DNA from: DASWIG01 sp965371445
GTDB taxonomy: Bacteria; Acidobacteriota; Thermoanaerobaculia; Multivoradales; J023
DNA length: 33,403 nt
Assembly (NCBI GenBank): GCA_965371445.1
Contig: CBDUYN010000110.1
Span: 1-33,403 of the forward strand
Direction: 5' to 3'
A program made the position numbers and the translations under genes. Shown piece after piece: positions 24,537 to 31,406 of this stretch (its first letter is position 1; each line of letters begins with the position of its first letter). The notes beneath the pieces were generated by a model. It had not been told where the DNA came from, did not search any database, and was given only the letters and a program-made list of their open reading frames with translations.

Positions 24537-26281
24537 AGCTGCCACGGCTGCGACGCCTCTCCCTCCTCGTCTACGCCGGCGCCATGGTGACAGGGCTCGG
24601 GGCCGTGTTGACCTTCGGCGTCATGGAGGTCACCTCCACCCCGGGGTTCTGCGGCACCTGCCACGTCATGAACCCCTACTACGAATCGTGGAAGGGCTCG
24701 TCGCACAACGAGATCGCCTGTGTCGAATGCCACATCTCCCCGGGCATCCAGGAGAAGCTGAAGAAGAAGTTCGAGGCGGCGTCGATGGTGGCGAGCTACG
24801 TCACCGGCACCTACGGCACGAACCCGTGGGCCGAGGTCGACGACGAGGCCTGCCTCGTGTGCCACCAGCGGCGCCTCCTGGCCGGCCAGGAGAAGTTCGG
24901 CGACCTCCTCTTCGACCACAAGCCCCACCTGAGACAGCTGCGCCGCGGCAAGCGCTTGAAATGCACCTCGTGCCACTCCCAGATCGTCCAGGGGAGCCAC
25001 ATCGCCGTCACCACGTCGACCTGTATCCTCTGCCACTTCAAGGGCCAGCAGCCCAACCAGGGGACGGCGCGTTGCACCCTTTGCCACCAGACCCCGGAGC
25101 ACATCGTCGACCCCGAGGGGGTGGGCTTCGACCACTCCGAGGTGAACCGCTACGGCATGGAGTGCCAGTCGTGCCACATCCCGGCCCGGCCCGGCGAGGG
25201 TCGGGTACCGGAGGAGCGCTGCCTGGTCTGCCACAACCAACAGGAACGCCTGGAGAAGTTTGGCGATTCCAAGCTCCTGCACGACAACCACGTCACCGCC
25301 CACAAGGTGGAGTGCACCAACTGCCACCTCGAGATCGAGCACGTGGTGCCGCGGCCCTCGCCGTGGCGCGAGGACGGCGGCACGGCGGCCCCCGCTCCTC
25401 ACGTGGAGGTTGCCCAGGGCGGCTGTAACGCGTGCCACGACGCCCGTCACTCGCCGCAGCGGACCCTCTACGCCGGGCTCGGTGGCAAGGACGTCGAGCC
25501 CCAATCCGACGTCATGTACCAGGCCGGGGTGCGCTGCGAGGGCTGCCACATCGACCACACCGGCCGTAGCGCGACCGCCAAGGCCGGCGAGGTCTCGTGC
25601 ATGAGCTGCCACGGCCCGGGGTACCGAAAGATCTTCATCCTGTGGAGCGACACGCTCGCCGAGCGCGGCGGCGCCCTACGCCGCCAGCTCGACGCCTCGG
25701 CGCCGCTTCTCGACCGCCAGGGCGAGCCGTTCCGAAACGCCGCCGCCAACCTCGAGCTCGTCGAGCGCGGCCGGGGCGTGCACAACTTCGCCTACAGCCT
25801 GGCGCTGCTCGACGCCTCGCACCGCCAGCTCAACGACGCCCGCAAGGCGGGCGGCCTGGGGGAGGTCGAGATTCCCTGGGCGACGGCGCCCTTCGCCTCC
25901 GACTGCCTGAATTGTCACATGGGCGTCGAAGCGCAACGTGGCCGTGTCTTCGGCCGTGCCTTCTCCCACCAGCCCCACGTCGTCCGACAGGGGCTCGACT
26001 GCCTCACCTGCCACAGGACGCACGACGAGCGCGACAGCGGCCTCGGGCCGCTCAAGCTCGCCGCGGCCGACTGCGGCTCCTGCCACCACGGCGAAGCGGC
26101 GGCGAGCGACTGCCGCGGCTGTCACTCGGGGGTCTTCCAGCGCACCTTCAAGACCGAGAGCGGCGAGTTCGCCCACTCGTTTCACGTCGGTGAGATGGAG
26201 ATCGCCTGCGAGGACTGCCACGGCGCGCCGCCGGCGGTTTCGGCAAGAGCCGACCGCAACCTCTGCGCCGACTGCCACTAA
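24533..26281 (+). CDS. NapC/NirT-type cytochrome c with 18 haem motifs
   Basis: The 582-aa protein starts with one membrane helix (LSLLVYAGAMVTGLGAVLTFG). A NapC/NirT-like unit follows (GFCGTCHVMNPYYESWKGSSH, then CVECH and PG). Counting through the sequence gives 18 CXXCH motifs: 12 in the first part, a haem-free helical insert of about 120 residues, then six more. The last motif, CADCH, ends exactly at the stop codon, so the C-terminal His is itself a haem ligand. NapC/NirT proteins oxidise menaquinol and pass electrons to periplasmic partners; here the domain is fused to a long haem wire. It closes the Rieske-cytochrome b operon and is coupled to the nonahaem gene by a 4-base overlap. The terminal acceptor is unknown. 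Confidence 0.93.
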   Translation: MKLPRLRRLSLLVYAGAMVTGLGAVLTFGVMEVTSTPGFCGTCHVMNPYYESWKGSSHNEIACVECHISPGIQEKLKKKFEAASMVASYVTGTYGTNPWAEVDDEACLVCHQRRLLAGQEKFGDLLFDHKPHLRQLRRGKRLKCTSCHSQIVQGSHIAVTTSTCILCHFKGQQPNQGTARCTLCHQTPEHIVDPEGVGFDHSEVNRYGMECQSCHIPARPGEGRVPEERCLVCHNQQERLEKFGDSKLLHDNHVTAHKVECTNCHLEIEHVVPRPSPWREDGGTAAPAPHVEVAQGGCNACHDARHSPQRTLYAGLGGKDVEPQSDVMYQAGVRCEGCHIDHTGRSATAKAGEVSCMSCHGPGYRKIFILWSDTLAERGGALRRQLDASAPLLDRQGEPFRNAAANLELVERGRGVHNFAYSLALLDASHRQLNDARKAGGLGEVEIPWATAPFASDCLNCHMGVEAQRGRVFGRAFSHQPHVVRQGLDCLTCHRTHDERDSGLGPLKLAAADCGSCHHGEAAASDCRGCHSGVFQRTFKTESGEFAHSFHVGEMEIACEDCHGAPPAVSARADRNLCADCH

Positions 26282-26285
26282 AGAT

Positions 26286-26338
26286 ATCGGGGCGCACACC
26301 GTGCGCCCCGATTCGGCGGTCTCCTCCGGAGACCGCCG
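26286..26338. terminator. Double-hairpin convergent terminator
   Basis: Two perfect stem-loops stand back to back between the convergent operons. ATCGGGGCGCAC/GTGCGCCCCGAT (12 bp, loop ACC) spans 26286-26312, and CGGCGGTCTCC/GGAGACCGCCG (11 bp, loop TCC) spans 26314-26338. No T tract is seen, but the position, symmetry and stem strength favour bidirectional termination. Confidence 0.75.
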
Positions 26339-26353
26339 CCCTCCATTCCCGGT

Positions 26354-27559
26354 TCAGGCCGCCTCTTCAGGCTCCGCGAGCGGCCGCGCGCTCTCCCACG
26401 GCGGCAGGACCTTCACCAGGACGTAGAGGATCGCAAACGGCAGCAGCAAGAGGAAGATCGACATGAAAAGCCCCTCCATGCCGCCGAGCCCGATCCTGAA
26501 GACCGTCAGGCCCCGCAGGCTCTTCGAAAAAAGCTGTCCGCCAATGACGACGTTCCAGCGCGTCGAGAAGATGCCGACCTGGACGAGGATCGCCGACAGG
26601 ACGTAGACGACGCGCTTGAGCTCCTCCGGCAGCTTCGAAAAGCGCGAGTAGGCGAGCAGCACCATCGGACCGATCGTGCCGAGCAGGATCTGGACGATCG
26701 TCAGGCTGATGAAGAGCTTGCTGAAGATGAGCTCCGAGAGGATCTTGATCGACTCCTCCGACTCGTAGAGGCGATGGATGAAATCAAGCGTCTCGAGCGA
26801 GAAGTCGACCATCAATGCGTAGAGCAGAAGCGCCGCCAACTGGTCGAGGCAGTCCATCTTGGGCGTCTCGCGACGCACCAGCGACGTGACGTAGTAGAGC
26901 AGCAGGACCAGCGCGATGCCGGAGACGATCGCCGAGAAGAGAAACACCACCGGTATCAGGACGCTTGACCACCACGGGTTGGCCTTCACCGATCCGAAGA
27001 TGAAGCCAACGTAGCCGTGGAGGATGAAGGCCGACGGGATGCCGACGAGCGTGATGGCGTAGACCGCCTTTGCGTCGAACCGCAGCGACTCCTTCGAAAG
27101 GCTCCGCGAGCCGAGCGAGATCAGGTAGTGGACGAGCTTTTTCACCCCCCTCTCCTGCCGGCTCCAGCGGACGATGTCGGCCCGGTACTCGAACCAGATC
27201 TCCAACAGCAGCACGAGCATCAGGTACCAGGCGTAGACGAAGCCGAACATCGCCATCGCCGATTGCAGGTGCGGGGTCAGAAAGATCTGGATGGAGCGCT
27301 CCGGGTGGCCGAGGTGGGCGAGGAGCGGCAAGGGTGCCACGAGCAGAAAGGCGAGCGCCGCCAGGAGCGCCAGCCGGTAGGTCGGCATCAGCTCCTTCAT
27401 CTTGAAAACCTTGGCGAGAGAAGCCAGGATGAAGGCTCCTGCCACGAGCCCCGTGACGTAGGGATAGACGACGATTAAAAGGCCCCAATGAAGATGAACC
27501 TCGTTGGGGTAGATGAAACCAGTCACCTGGTTCATGATCTCCTGAAAGTGCTCGTTCAC
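26354..27559 (-). CDS. NrfD/PsrC-like quinone-interacting membrane subunit
   Basis: The 401-aa integral membrane protein has about nine to ten hydrophobic helices and belongs to the NrfD/PsrC family by pattern. It has an N-terminal loop before HWGLLIVVYPYVTGLVAGAFI, the PLLAHLGHPERS loop, and an ILHGYVGFIFGSVKANPWW segment. Such subunits bind menaquinone and exchange electrons with a four-cluster ferredoxin-like partner, which is encoded immediately upstream. GTG 27559 is chosen because it follows the Fe-S gene stop by two bases and has GAGG close by. With the octahaem protein it would make a quinone/cytochrome c oxidoreductase. No molybdopterin or NrfA-like catalytic subunit is nearby. Confidence 0.9.
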   Translation of the reverse strand: MNEHFQEIMNQVTGFIYPNEVHLHWGLLIVVYPYVTGLVAGAFILASLAKVFKMKELMPTYRLALLAALAFLLVAPLPLLAHLGHPERSIQIFLTPHLQSAMAMFGFVYAWYLMLVLLLEIWFEYRADIVRWSRQERGVKKLVHYLISLGSRSLSKESLRFDAKAVYAITLVGIPSAFILHGYVGFIFGSVKANPWWSSVLIPVVFLFSAIVSGIALVLLLYYVTSLVRRETPKMDCLDQLAALLLYALMVDFSLETLDFIHRLYESEESIKILSELIFSKLFISLTIVQILLGTIGPMVLLAYSRFSKLPEELKRVVYVLSAILVQVGIFSTRWNVVIGGQLFSKSLRGLTVFRIGLGGMEGLFMSIFLLLLPFAILYVLVKVLPPWESARPLAEPEEAA

Positions 27560-27561
27560 AG

Positions 27562-28320
27562 CTACCTCACCTCCCTGTCCATTTCGGTGTAGAAGACTTT
27601 TGGCTCGGTGTTGAGATGAGGTTTCAAGACCTGGATCGGTTTCATCCGCATCATCCGCCGCAGGGGAGAGGCCGGTGCATCGATCTCGCCGAAGACTCGC
27701 GCTTGAGTCGGGCACACCTCGACACAGGCCGGCAGCAGGCCACGGCGGATCCGGTGGTAGCAGAAGCTACACTTGTCGGCGGTCTTGGTTTCCGGATGCA
27801 TGTAGCGCGCGCCGTAGGGACAGGCCTGGATGCAATAGCTGCAGCCGATGCAGTACTCGGCGTCGACCAGCACCACCCCGTCCTCGGTCTTAAAAGTCGC
27901 TCCCACCGGGCACACCTGGACGCAGGGCGGCTCGTCGCAGTGGTTGCAGAGCTTGGGCACGAAGAAAGAGCGCATGACACGGGCGTCCTCGTCGAGCGGC
28001 GGAAAGCCCTTGATGCCGCCCTCGGGGCTGTCGACGGTGGCCTCGCCCTCGGCGTCGACCGTGTAGCGCTCCACCCAGGTCCGAAAGTAGACGGGCTCGC
28101 GGGGCACGTCGTTCTCGGTCTTGCACGCCTCGACGCAGCGGCCGCAGCCGATGCACTTGTCGATCTGGATGCCCATGCCGTAGTAGTGCTCGCCCGCGTC
28201 GTAGCTCCCGTCGCCGTTTTGTGCCAAAGCCTTCAAAGGCCCGCAAAAGCTGAGCAGAAGCGCCGAGCAGGGAAGCTTCATCAACTCGAGGACTTCTCGT
28301 CGGTCGTAGTCTTTCGCCAT
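27562..28320 (-). CDS. Four-cluster [4Fe-4S] electron-transfer protein (NrfC/DsrO-like)
   Basis: The 252-aa protein has the four Cys groups of a ferredoxin-like subunit with four [4Fe-4S] clusters: CIGCGRCVEAC, CNHCDEPPCVQVCP, CIGCSYCIQACP, and CSFC followed by ACVEVCP. The N-terminus (YDRREVLELMKL, then a hydrophobic stretch) resembles a Tat signal, consistent with a periplasmic location. It would carry electrons between the NrfD-like membrane subunit and the octahaem cytochrome. It lies three bases after the octahaem gene and two before NrfD, a tight three-gene operon. The exact subfamily (NrfC, DsrO or HybA-like) is not distinguished. Confidence 0.92.
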   Translation of the reverse strand: MAKDYDRREVLELMKLPCSALLLSFCGPLKALAQNGDGSYDAGEHYYGMGIQIDKCIGCGRCVEACKTENDVPREPVYFRTWVERYTVDAEGEATVDSPEGGIKGFPPLDEDARVMRSFFVPKLCNHCDEPPCVQVCPVGATFKTEDGVVLVDAEYCIGCSYCIQACPYGARYMHPETKTADKCSFCYHRIRRGLLPACVEVCPTQARVFGEIDAPASPLRRMMRMKPIQVLKPHLNTEPKVFYTEMDREVR

Positions 28321-28323
28321 CTC

Positions 28324-29067
28324 CTAGACCTCCGGATGGTGTGGATAGTGGCACTGCCAGCACAGGTAGGTACCGCCGTGGGCGCCAAGGTCGACGCGCG
28401 GGATCTCCGGCGGGCTCGCCGCGCCGCGGTCGTGGCAGGTGCCGCAGAACTGATTCTCCACGGGTTTCTTGGGGAGATGGGCCCGTGGATTCTCCCGGTG
28501 CTCCGGAGCCGCCTCGTGACAGGTCTGGCAATCGAGCGGGGCGTGGTGCGAGACGGCTTTTGTCCGGGCGATCTGGGCGTGGCAGGCGGTGCAGAGCTCG
28601 GGCGTCTGTGGCGGCCTCGGATCGTGCGGATCGTGACACTCGATACACGCCTTCACGGGGTTGTGAAGGCGTTCGATGATCTGCGGGAAGCCCGTCGGCC
28701 TCGACTCCAGATAGCTGTGACAGTAGAGACAGACCTCGCCCCGCTTGCGCGGCACGACCGGCAAGAGGGCGTCCGGCTCCTCGGCGTGGGCGAGGCCGGG
28801 GCCGTGGCAGACCTCACAGGAGAGCGTGCGGTGGTAGGAACGGCGCTTGGCCTCGCCCTCGCCGTCGTGACACTCCACACAGAGCTGCCAGCCCGCGTAC
28901 TTCACCGGAAGGGCGGCGGCCGTGTCGATGGCGGTGGCGCGGAAGTGTCCGAGCTCGCCGAACGACTCCGGAACCCACTTGACCCTGGCCGTGACGAGCC
29001 CCGCTCCGAGGAGGATGAACACCACCGCCAGACGGAGGACTTGATCTGGAATCTTCCAGATTTTCAA
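28324..29067 (-). CDS. Membrane-anchored octahaem cytochrome c
   Basis: The 247-aa protein has an N-terminal membrane helix (LRLAVVFILLGAGLVTA) that may stay uncleaved. Eight CXXCH motifs follow: CVECH, CEVCH, CLYCH, CIECH, CTACH, CQTCH, CGTCH and CWQCH. Extra His residues near motifs (HNPVKACIECHDPHD, SHHAPLD) could be distal ligands. Translation probably starts at TTG 29067, which has GAGGTGAT at good distance. It is the first gene of the octahaem, Fe-S, NrfD operon and should exchange electrons with the Fe-S subunit. The family resembles the NrfB/doubled-CXXCH group only loosely. Confidence 0.9.
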   Translation of the reverse strand: MKIWKIPDQVLRLAVVFILLGAGLVTARVKWVPESFGELGHFRATAIDTAAALPVKYAGWQLCVECHDGEGEAKRRSYHRTLSCEVCHGPGLAHAEEPDALLPVVPRKRGEVCLYCHSYLESRPTGFPQIIERLHNPVKACIECHDPHDPRPPQTPELCTACHAQIARTKAVSHHAPLDCQTCHEAAPEHRENPRAHLPKKPVENQFCGTCHDRGAASPPEIPRVDLGAHGGTYLCWQCHYPHHPEV

Positions 29068-29529
29068 GGATCACCTCGGATCTGGTCCAAAGACGGCCAG
29101 CACCCAAGACAGTGCCTTGCCATCGGTTCAACGCAGATGCCGAAGACAGCAGCTACCCCCGCGGAAGAGTCACTTCCACCCGCCATCGACGGCGGCTGAA
29201 GATCTCGCCGCAAGTCCTTGCAGCGACACCTTTTCGTAGCTTGGCTACGCTACACGAACCCTGGGACCGGGAAACTACCCGTTCGGGTAGTCTTGCGGCC
29301 CGCGCCGCGACGCACGACCCCCTCTGGCGGGCCCTGCAAGAGATCTTGCACCTGTCCAAATCTTTTGACATTTCGCCGGAGCCGCTCCCAGAGCGGCTCC
29401 GCAGGGCGTCGCGAGGTCCCTGAGGGCGTTCGGGCGCAAAATCGCTGGACTCGCCCGGTGCTCCGCACAAAACCGCTCATCGCCGGATAAGCCTTTCTTT
29501 TCAACGACTTCGGGCAATTCGTCCGAAGT
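29068..29529. other. Hairpin-rich intergenic region
   Basis: No convincing gene is seen. Perfect stem-loops are CGTAGC-TTG-GCTACG (29235-29249), ACTACCCG-TT-CGGGTAGT (29274-29291) and CGGAGCCGCTC-CCA-GAGCGGCTCCG (29377-29401). The last two look like REP-type palindromes. The promoter of the minus-strand octahaem operon should lie near 29080-29200 but was not pinned down. Confidence 0.5.
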
Positions 29530-29544
29530 TGGCACGGACTTTGA
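29530..29544 (+). promoter_or_regulatory. Sigma-54-like promoter before the comEA-like gene
   Basis: TGGCACGGACTTTGA matches the -24/-12 consensus TGGCACG-N4-TTGC at every defined position except the final C, which is A, with exact spacing. Transcription would start near 29556 and leave a leader of about 150 nt. The leader contains a GGCCGTCC/GGACGGCC stem. Sigma-54 control of pilus genes is known in other bacteria. The mismatch falls in the important -12 GC dinucleotide, so activity is uncertain. Confidence 0.5.
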
Positions 29545-29707
29545 TCTAAGGGCTGGCATGGAACAACCCGGAAAGGAGGTGCGATCCAAGGAGCCCAGAT
29601 CAAACGACAACGGATGGAACCGGCCGTCCTCTCGTTCAAGGGGGGACGGCCACACCGAAACACGAACGAAACCAGACAACGAAACACGAATCAAGAAAGG
29701 AACTACC

Positions 29708-30079
29708 ATGAAAGCTCACAAGAACCTGATCGCCGCCGCTCTTCTCGCCGCCTTGACCGCCATCGCCCTGCCGGCGCTCGCCGCCGACGGTGTCGTCAAC
29801 GTCAACAAAGCCAGCGAGACGGAGCTGGCGCTCCTGCCGCGGATCGGTCCGGCGCTCGCGGCGCGCATCGTCGACTTCCGGGAGGAGAACGGGGAGCTCA
29901 AGTCGACCGAGGACCTGATGCTGGTCTCGGGCATCGGCGAGAAGACCTACGAGCTCTTGCGGCATTGGGTCGTGATCTCGGGCGAGACCACCCTGACCAG
30001 CAAGGTCAACCTCGCCCTCGCCCGCGAGCGGGCCGCCGAGAGCGAAGAGGCGTCGGAAAAAAAGGACGGCGAGCAGTAG
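29708..30079 (+). CDS. ComEA-like helix-hairpin-helix protein
   Basis: The 123-aa exported protein has a signal peptide (KNLIAAALLAALTAIALPALAA). A ComEA-type double helix-hairpin-helix follows: VNVNKASETELALLPRIG, then GPALAARIVDFREENG and MLVSGIGEKTYELL. This fold binds DNA without sequence preference; ComEA proteins capture incoming DNA during competence. The C-terminal tail is charged (EEASEKKDGEQ). ATG 29708 is preferred over an in-frame ATG at 29558, because the signal peptide begins there, AGGAAC lies just upstream, and the extra 50 residues look non-coding. It precedes a pseudopilin gene, consistent with a pilus or DNA-uptake role. Other secreted HhH roles remain possible. Confidence 0.88.
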   Translation: MKAHKNLIAAALLAALTAIALPALAADGVVNVNKASETELALLPRIGPALAARIVDFREENGELKSTEDLMLVSGIGEKTYELLRHWVVISGETTLTSKVNLALARERAAESEEASEKKDGEQ

Positions 30080-30095
30080 GCCGCGAAGAGGTCCG

Positions 30096-30125
30096 GGGAG
30101 GGGCCTGCTGGGGCCGGCCCCTCCC
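30096..30125 (+). terminator. Hairpin after the comEA-like gene
   Basis: GGGAGGGGCC (30096-30105) pairs perfectly with GGCCCCTCCC (30116-30125) around a 10-nt loop. The following TTCATCTTC is only mildly T-rich. It may terminate or attenuate transcription before the pseudopilin gene, allowing higher expression of the upstream gene. Confidence 0.55.
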
Positions 30126-30161
30126 TTCATCTTCGAGCCTTCCAAGCCAGGGAGAGAACCG

Positions 30162-30785
30162 ATGAAGAAGACCAACGCAACCTTCCGCTGTCCCCTTGCG
30201 TGCGGCGGTTGGACCCTGATCGAAATCCTCGCGGTGATGGCGATCCTCGCCATCGTCTCGGCGCTCACGGTGCCGGCGCTCCTCGACCTGGCGGGCAACT
30301 TGCGCCTGCGCGTCGCGGCGCAGCGCGTCGCCGGGACTCTGCGTGCCGCCCGCTCCTACGCCGTGCGCCACAACGCCAAGGTGGCGGTCAAGTTCCACAC
30401 CGAGGACGATCCCACGACCTTCGCGCTCTACCGCGACGGGGACCGCGACGGCGTCCGCAACACCGACATCCTCGACGGCACCGATCCCGAGGTGTGGCCG
30501 AGACGGCGTCTCAACTACCTGCCCGGCGACGTCCGGATCGGCTTTCCACCCGGCCGCCCGCCCCGTCATCCCGGCAACCCCCGCCGGAGGATGACCCGGC
30601 TCGACGACCCGGTCCGCTTCAACCGCTCGGACCTCGCGTCCTTCAGCCCGATCGGCACCGCCACCCCGGGATCGATCTACCTGACCGACGCCCGGCACCG
30701 GCTGGCGGCGGTGCGCGTCAACAACGTCTCGGGCAAGGTCACCGTCCTCGTCTACGACCAGGAGAAGGACGCCTGGCGGCGTTGA
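30162..30785 (+). CDS. GspH/FimT-type pseudopilin
   Basis: The 207-aa protein has a type IV prepilin leader ending in CGG, cleaved before WTLIEILAVMAILAIVSALTV. The mature +5 Glu needed for assembly is present, but +1 is Trp where Phe or Met is usual. The rest has the GspH/FimT pattern (RVAGTLRAARSYAVRHN followed by beta-rich sequence). An acidic DGDRDGVRNTDI stretch may bind calcium. It would sit at the tip of a type IV pilus or type II secretion pseudopilus. AGGGAGAG precedes the ATG. It lies downstream of the ComEA-like gene. No other pilus genes are in the window. Confidence 0.9.
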   Translation: MKKTNATFRCPLACGGWTLIEILAVMAILAIVSALTVPALLDLAGNLRLRVAAQRVAGTLRAARSYAVRHNAKVAVKFHTEDDPTTFALYRDGDRDGVRNTDILDGTDPEVWPRRRLNYLPGDVRIGFPPGRPPRHPGNPRRRMTRLDDPVRFNRSDLASFSPIGTATPGSIYLTDARHRLAAVRVNNVSGKVTVLVYDQEKDAWRR

Positions 30786-30847
30786 GACCGGCGGAGTGGC
30801 CCTCGAGGCGGAGACCGAACGTCTGCGCTCCGGAACGAAATGAGGCG

Positions 30848-30876
30848 TTGACTTCTCCGAAAACGGTCTCTATGAT
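30848..30876 (+). promoter_or_regulatory. Sigma-70 promoter of the tRNA operon
   Basis: TTGACT (30848-30853) and TATGAT (30871-30876) are separated by exactly 17 bp, each matching the consensus at five of six positions. Transcription should start near 30883, just before tRNA-Val at 30895. Confidence 0.85.
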
Positions 30877-30894
30877 GGGGCGCCTCCGGCGCGG

Positions 30895-30970
30895 GGGAGG
30901 TTAGCTCAGGGGTCAGAGCACCTGCCTTACACGCAGGGGGTCGCGGGTTCAAATCCCCCACCTCCCACCA
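30895..30970 (+). tRNA. tRNA-Val (anticodon TAC)
   Basis: A full cloverleaf can be drawn. The acceptor GGGAGGT/ACCTCCC is perfect, the D stem is GCTC/GAGC, and the anticodon stem CCTGC/GCAGG carries loop CTTACAC (anticodon TAC at 30928-30930). The T loop is TTCAAAT and CCA is encoded. The T stem GCGGG/CCCCC has one C-C mismatch, which is unusual. It is the first of a two-tRNA transcript. Confidence 0.92.
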
Positions 30971-31016
30971 AGAAGCCGGGCTTCTCGGGAGACGCCGAGA
31001 GAAGAGAAGACCATGC

Positions 31017-31093
31017 GGGGTCGTAGTTCAGCTGGTTAGAACGCCGGCCTGTCACGCCGGAGGTCGCGGGTTCGAATCCCGTCGACCCCGCCA
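31017..31093 (+). tRNA. tRNA-Asp (anticodon GTC)
   Basis: The acceptor GGGGTCG/CGACCCC with discriminator G and encoded CCA frames a normal cloverleaf. The D stem is GTTC/GAAC, the anticodon stem CCGGC/GCCGG has loop CTGTCAC (GTC at 31051-31053), and the T stem GCGGG/CCCGT encloses TTCGAAT. It follows tRNA-Val by 46 bases that contain small processing-type hairpins. Confidence 0.95.
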
Positions 31094-31132
31094 ATTCCCA
31101 CAGGACCATTACCGTCTTCGCGACCATCACCG

Positions 31133-31170
31133 CCACCGGGCGGACCCGTCGGGCCGAGCCGGTGGTTTTT
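31133..31170 (+). terminator. Rho-independent terminator of the tRNA operon
   Basis: CCACCGG (31133-31139) pairs with CCGGTGG (31159-31165) and is followed at once by TTTTT (31166-31170). It lies 40 bases after tRNA-Asp and 26 bases before rpmG, so rpmG needs readthrough or its own promoter. Confidence 0.8.
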
Positions 31171-31196
31171 CCTCTGCCCTGACCGGAGCCAAGCCA

Positions 31197-31352
31197 ATGC
31201 GCGAAAAGATCAAGCTCGTCTCTTCCGCCGGGACCGGCTACTTCTACACCACGACGAAGAACAAGAAGCTCTCGACCGAGAAGCTGCGCTTGAAGAAGTA
31301 CGATCCCAAGGTCCGCAAGCACGTCGAGTTCGTCGAGGAAAAGCTCCACTAG
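31197..31352 (+). CDS. rpmG: 50S ribosomal protein L33 (bL33)
   Basis: The 51-aa protein begins MREKIKLVSSAGTGYFYTT. It continues with the L33 pattern of TKNKK, LRLKKYDPKVRKHVEF and a basic C-terminus. It is the zinc-free form, with no CXXC pairs. It is a small component of the large ribosomal subunit near the E site. The gene is short and easily missed. It follows two tRNA genes as often seen, but the expected tRNA-Trp, secE and nusG do not follow; an amidohydrolase lies 54 bases downstream. Only a weak Shine-Dalgarno (CGGAG) lies upstream. Confidence 0.95.
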   Translation: MREKIKLVSSAGTGYFYTTTKNKKLSTEKLRLKKYDPKVRKHVEFVEEKLH

Positions 31353-31406
31353 CCTCCTTGGCGCCCGCATCGGGCCCCACCGGGCTACGCAACTCCGAAG
31401 GTAGCG

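Noticed and set aside
29105..29135. Sigma-54-like site on the minus strand before the octahaem gene
   Set aside because: GGCAC and TTGG are present but the spacing is one base short, so the pattern fails.
27616..29199. Plus-strand open frame of 527 codons opposite the NrfD/Fe-S/octahaem operon
   Set aside because: The minus strand encodes Cys-motif proteins in tight order; the plus frame shows no motifs.
29112..29423. Small plus-strand open frame of 103 codons
   Set aside because: It runs through palindromic repeats, lacks a ribosome-binding site and shows no domain.
29558..29707. N-terminal extension of the ComEA-like protein from an upstream ATG
   Set aside because: The 50 extra residues are charged and repeat-like and would bury the signal peptide; the ATG at 29708 has its own Shine-Dalgarno.
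29556..29707. c-di-GMP (GEMM) riboswitch in the comEA leader
   Set aside because: The conserved GEMM core sequences could not be found; only a simple stem is visible.
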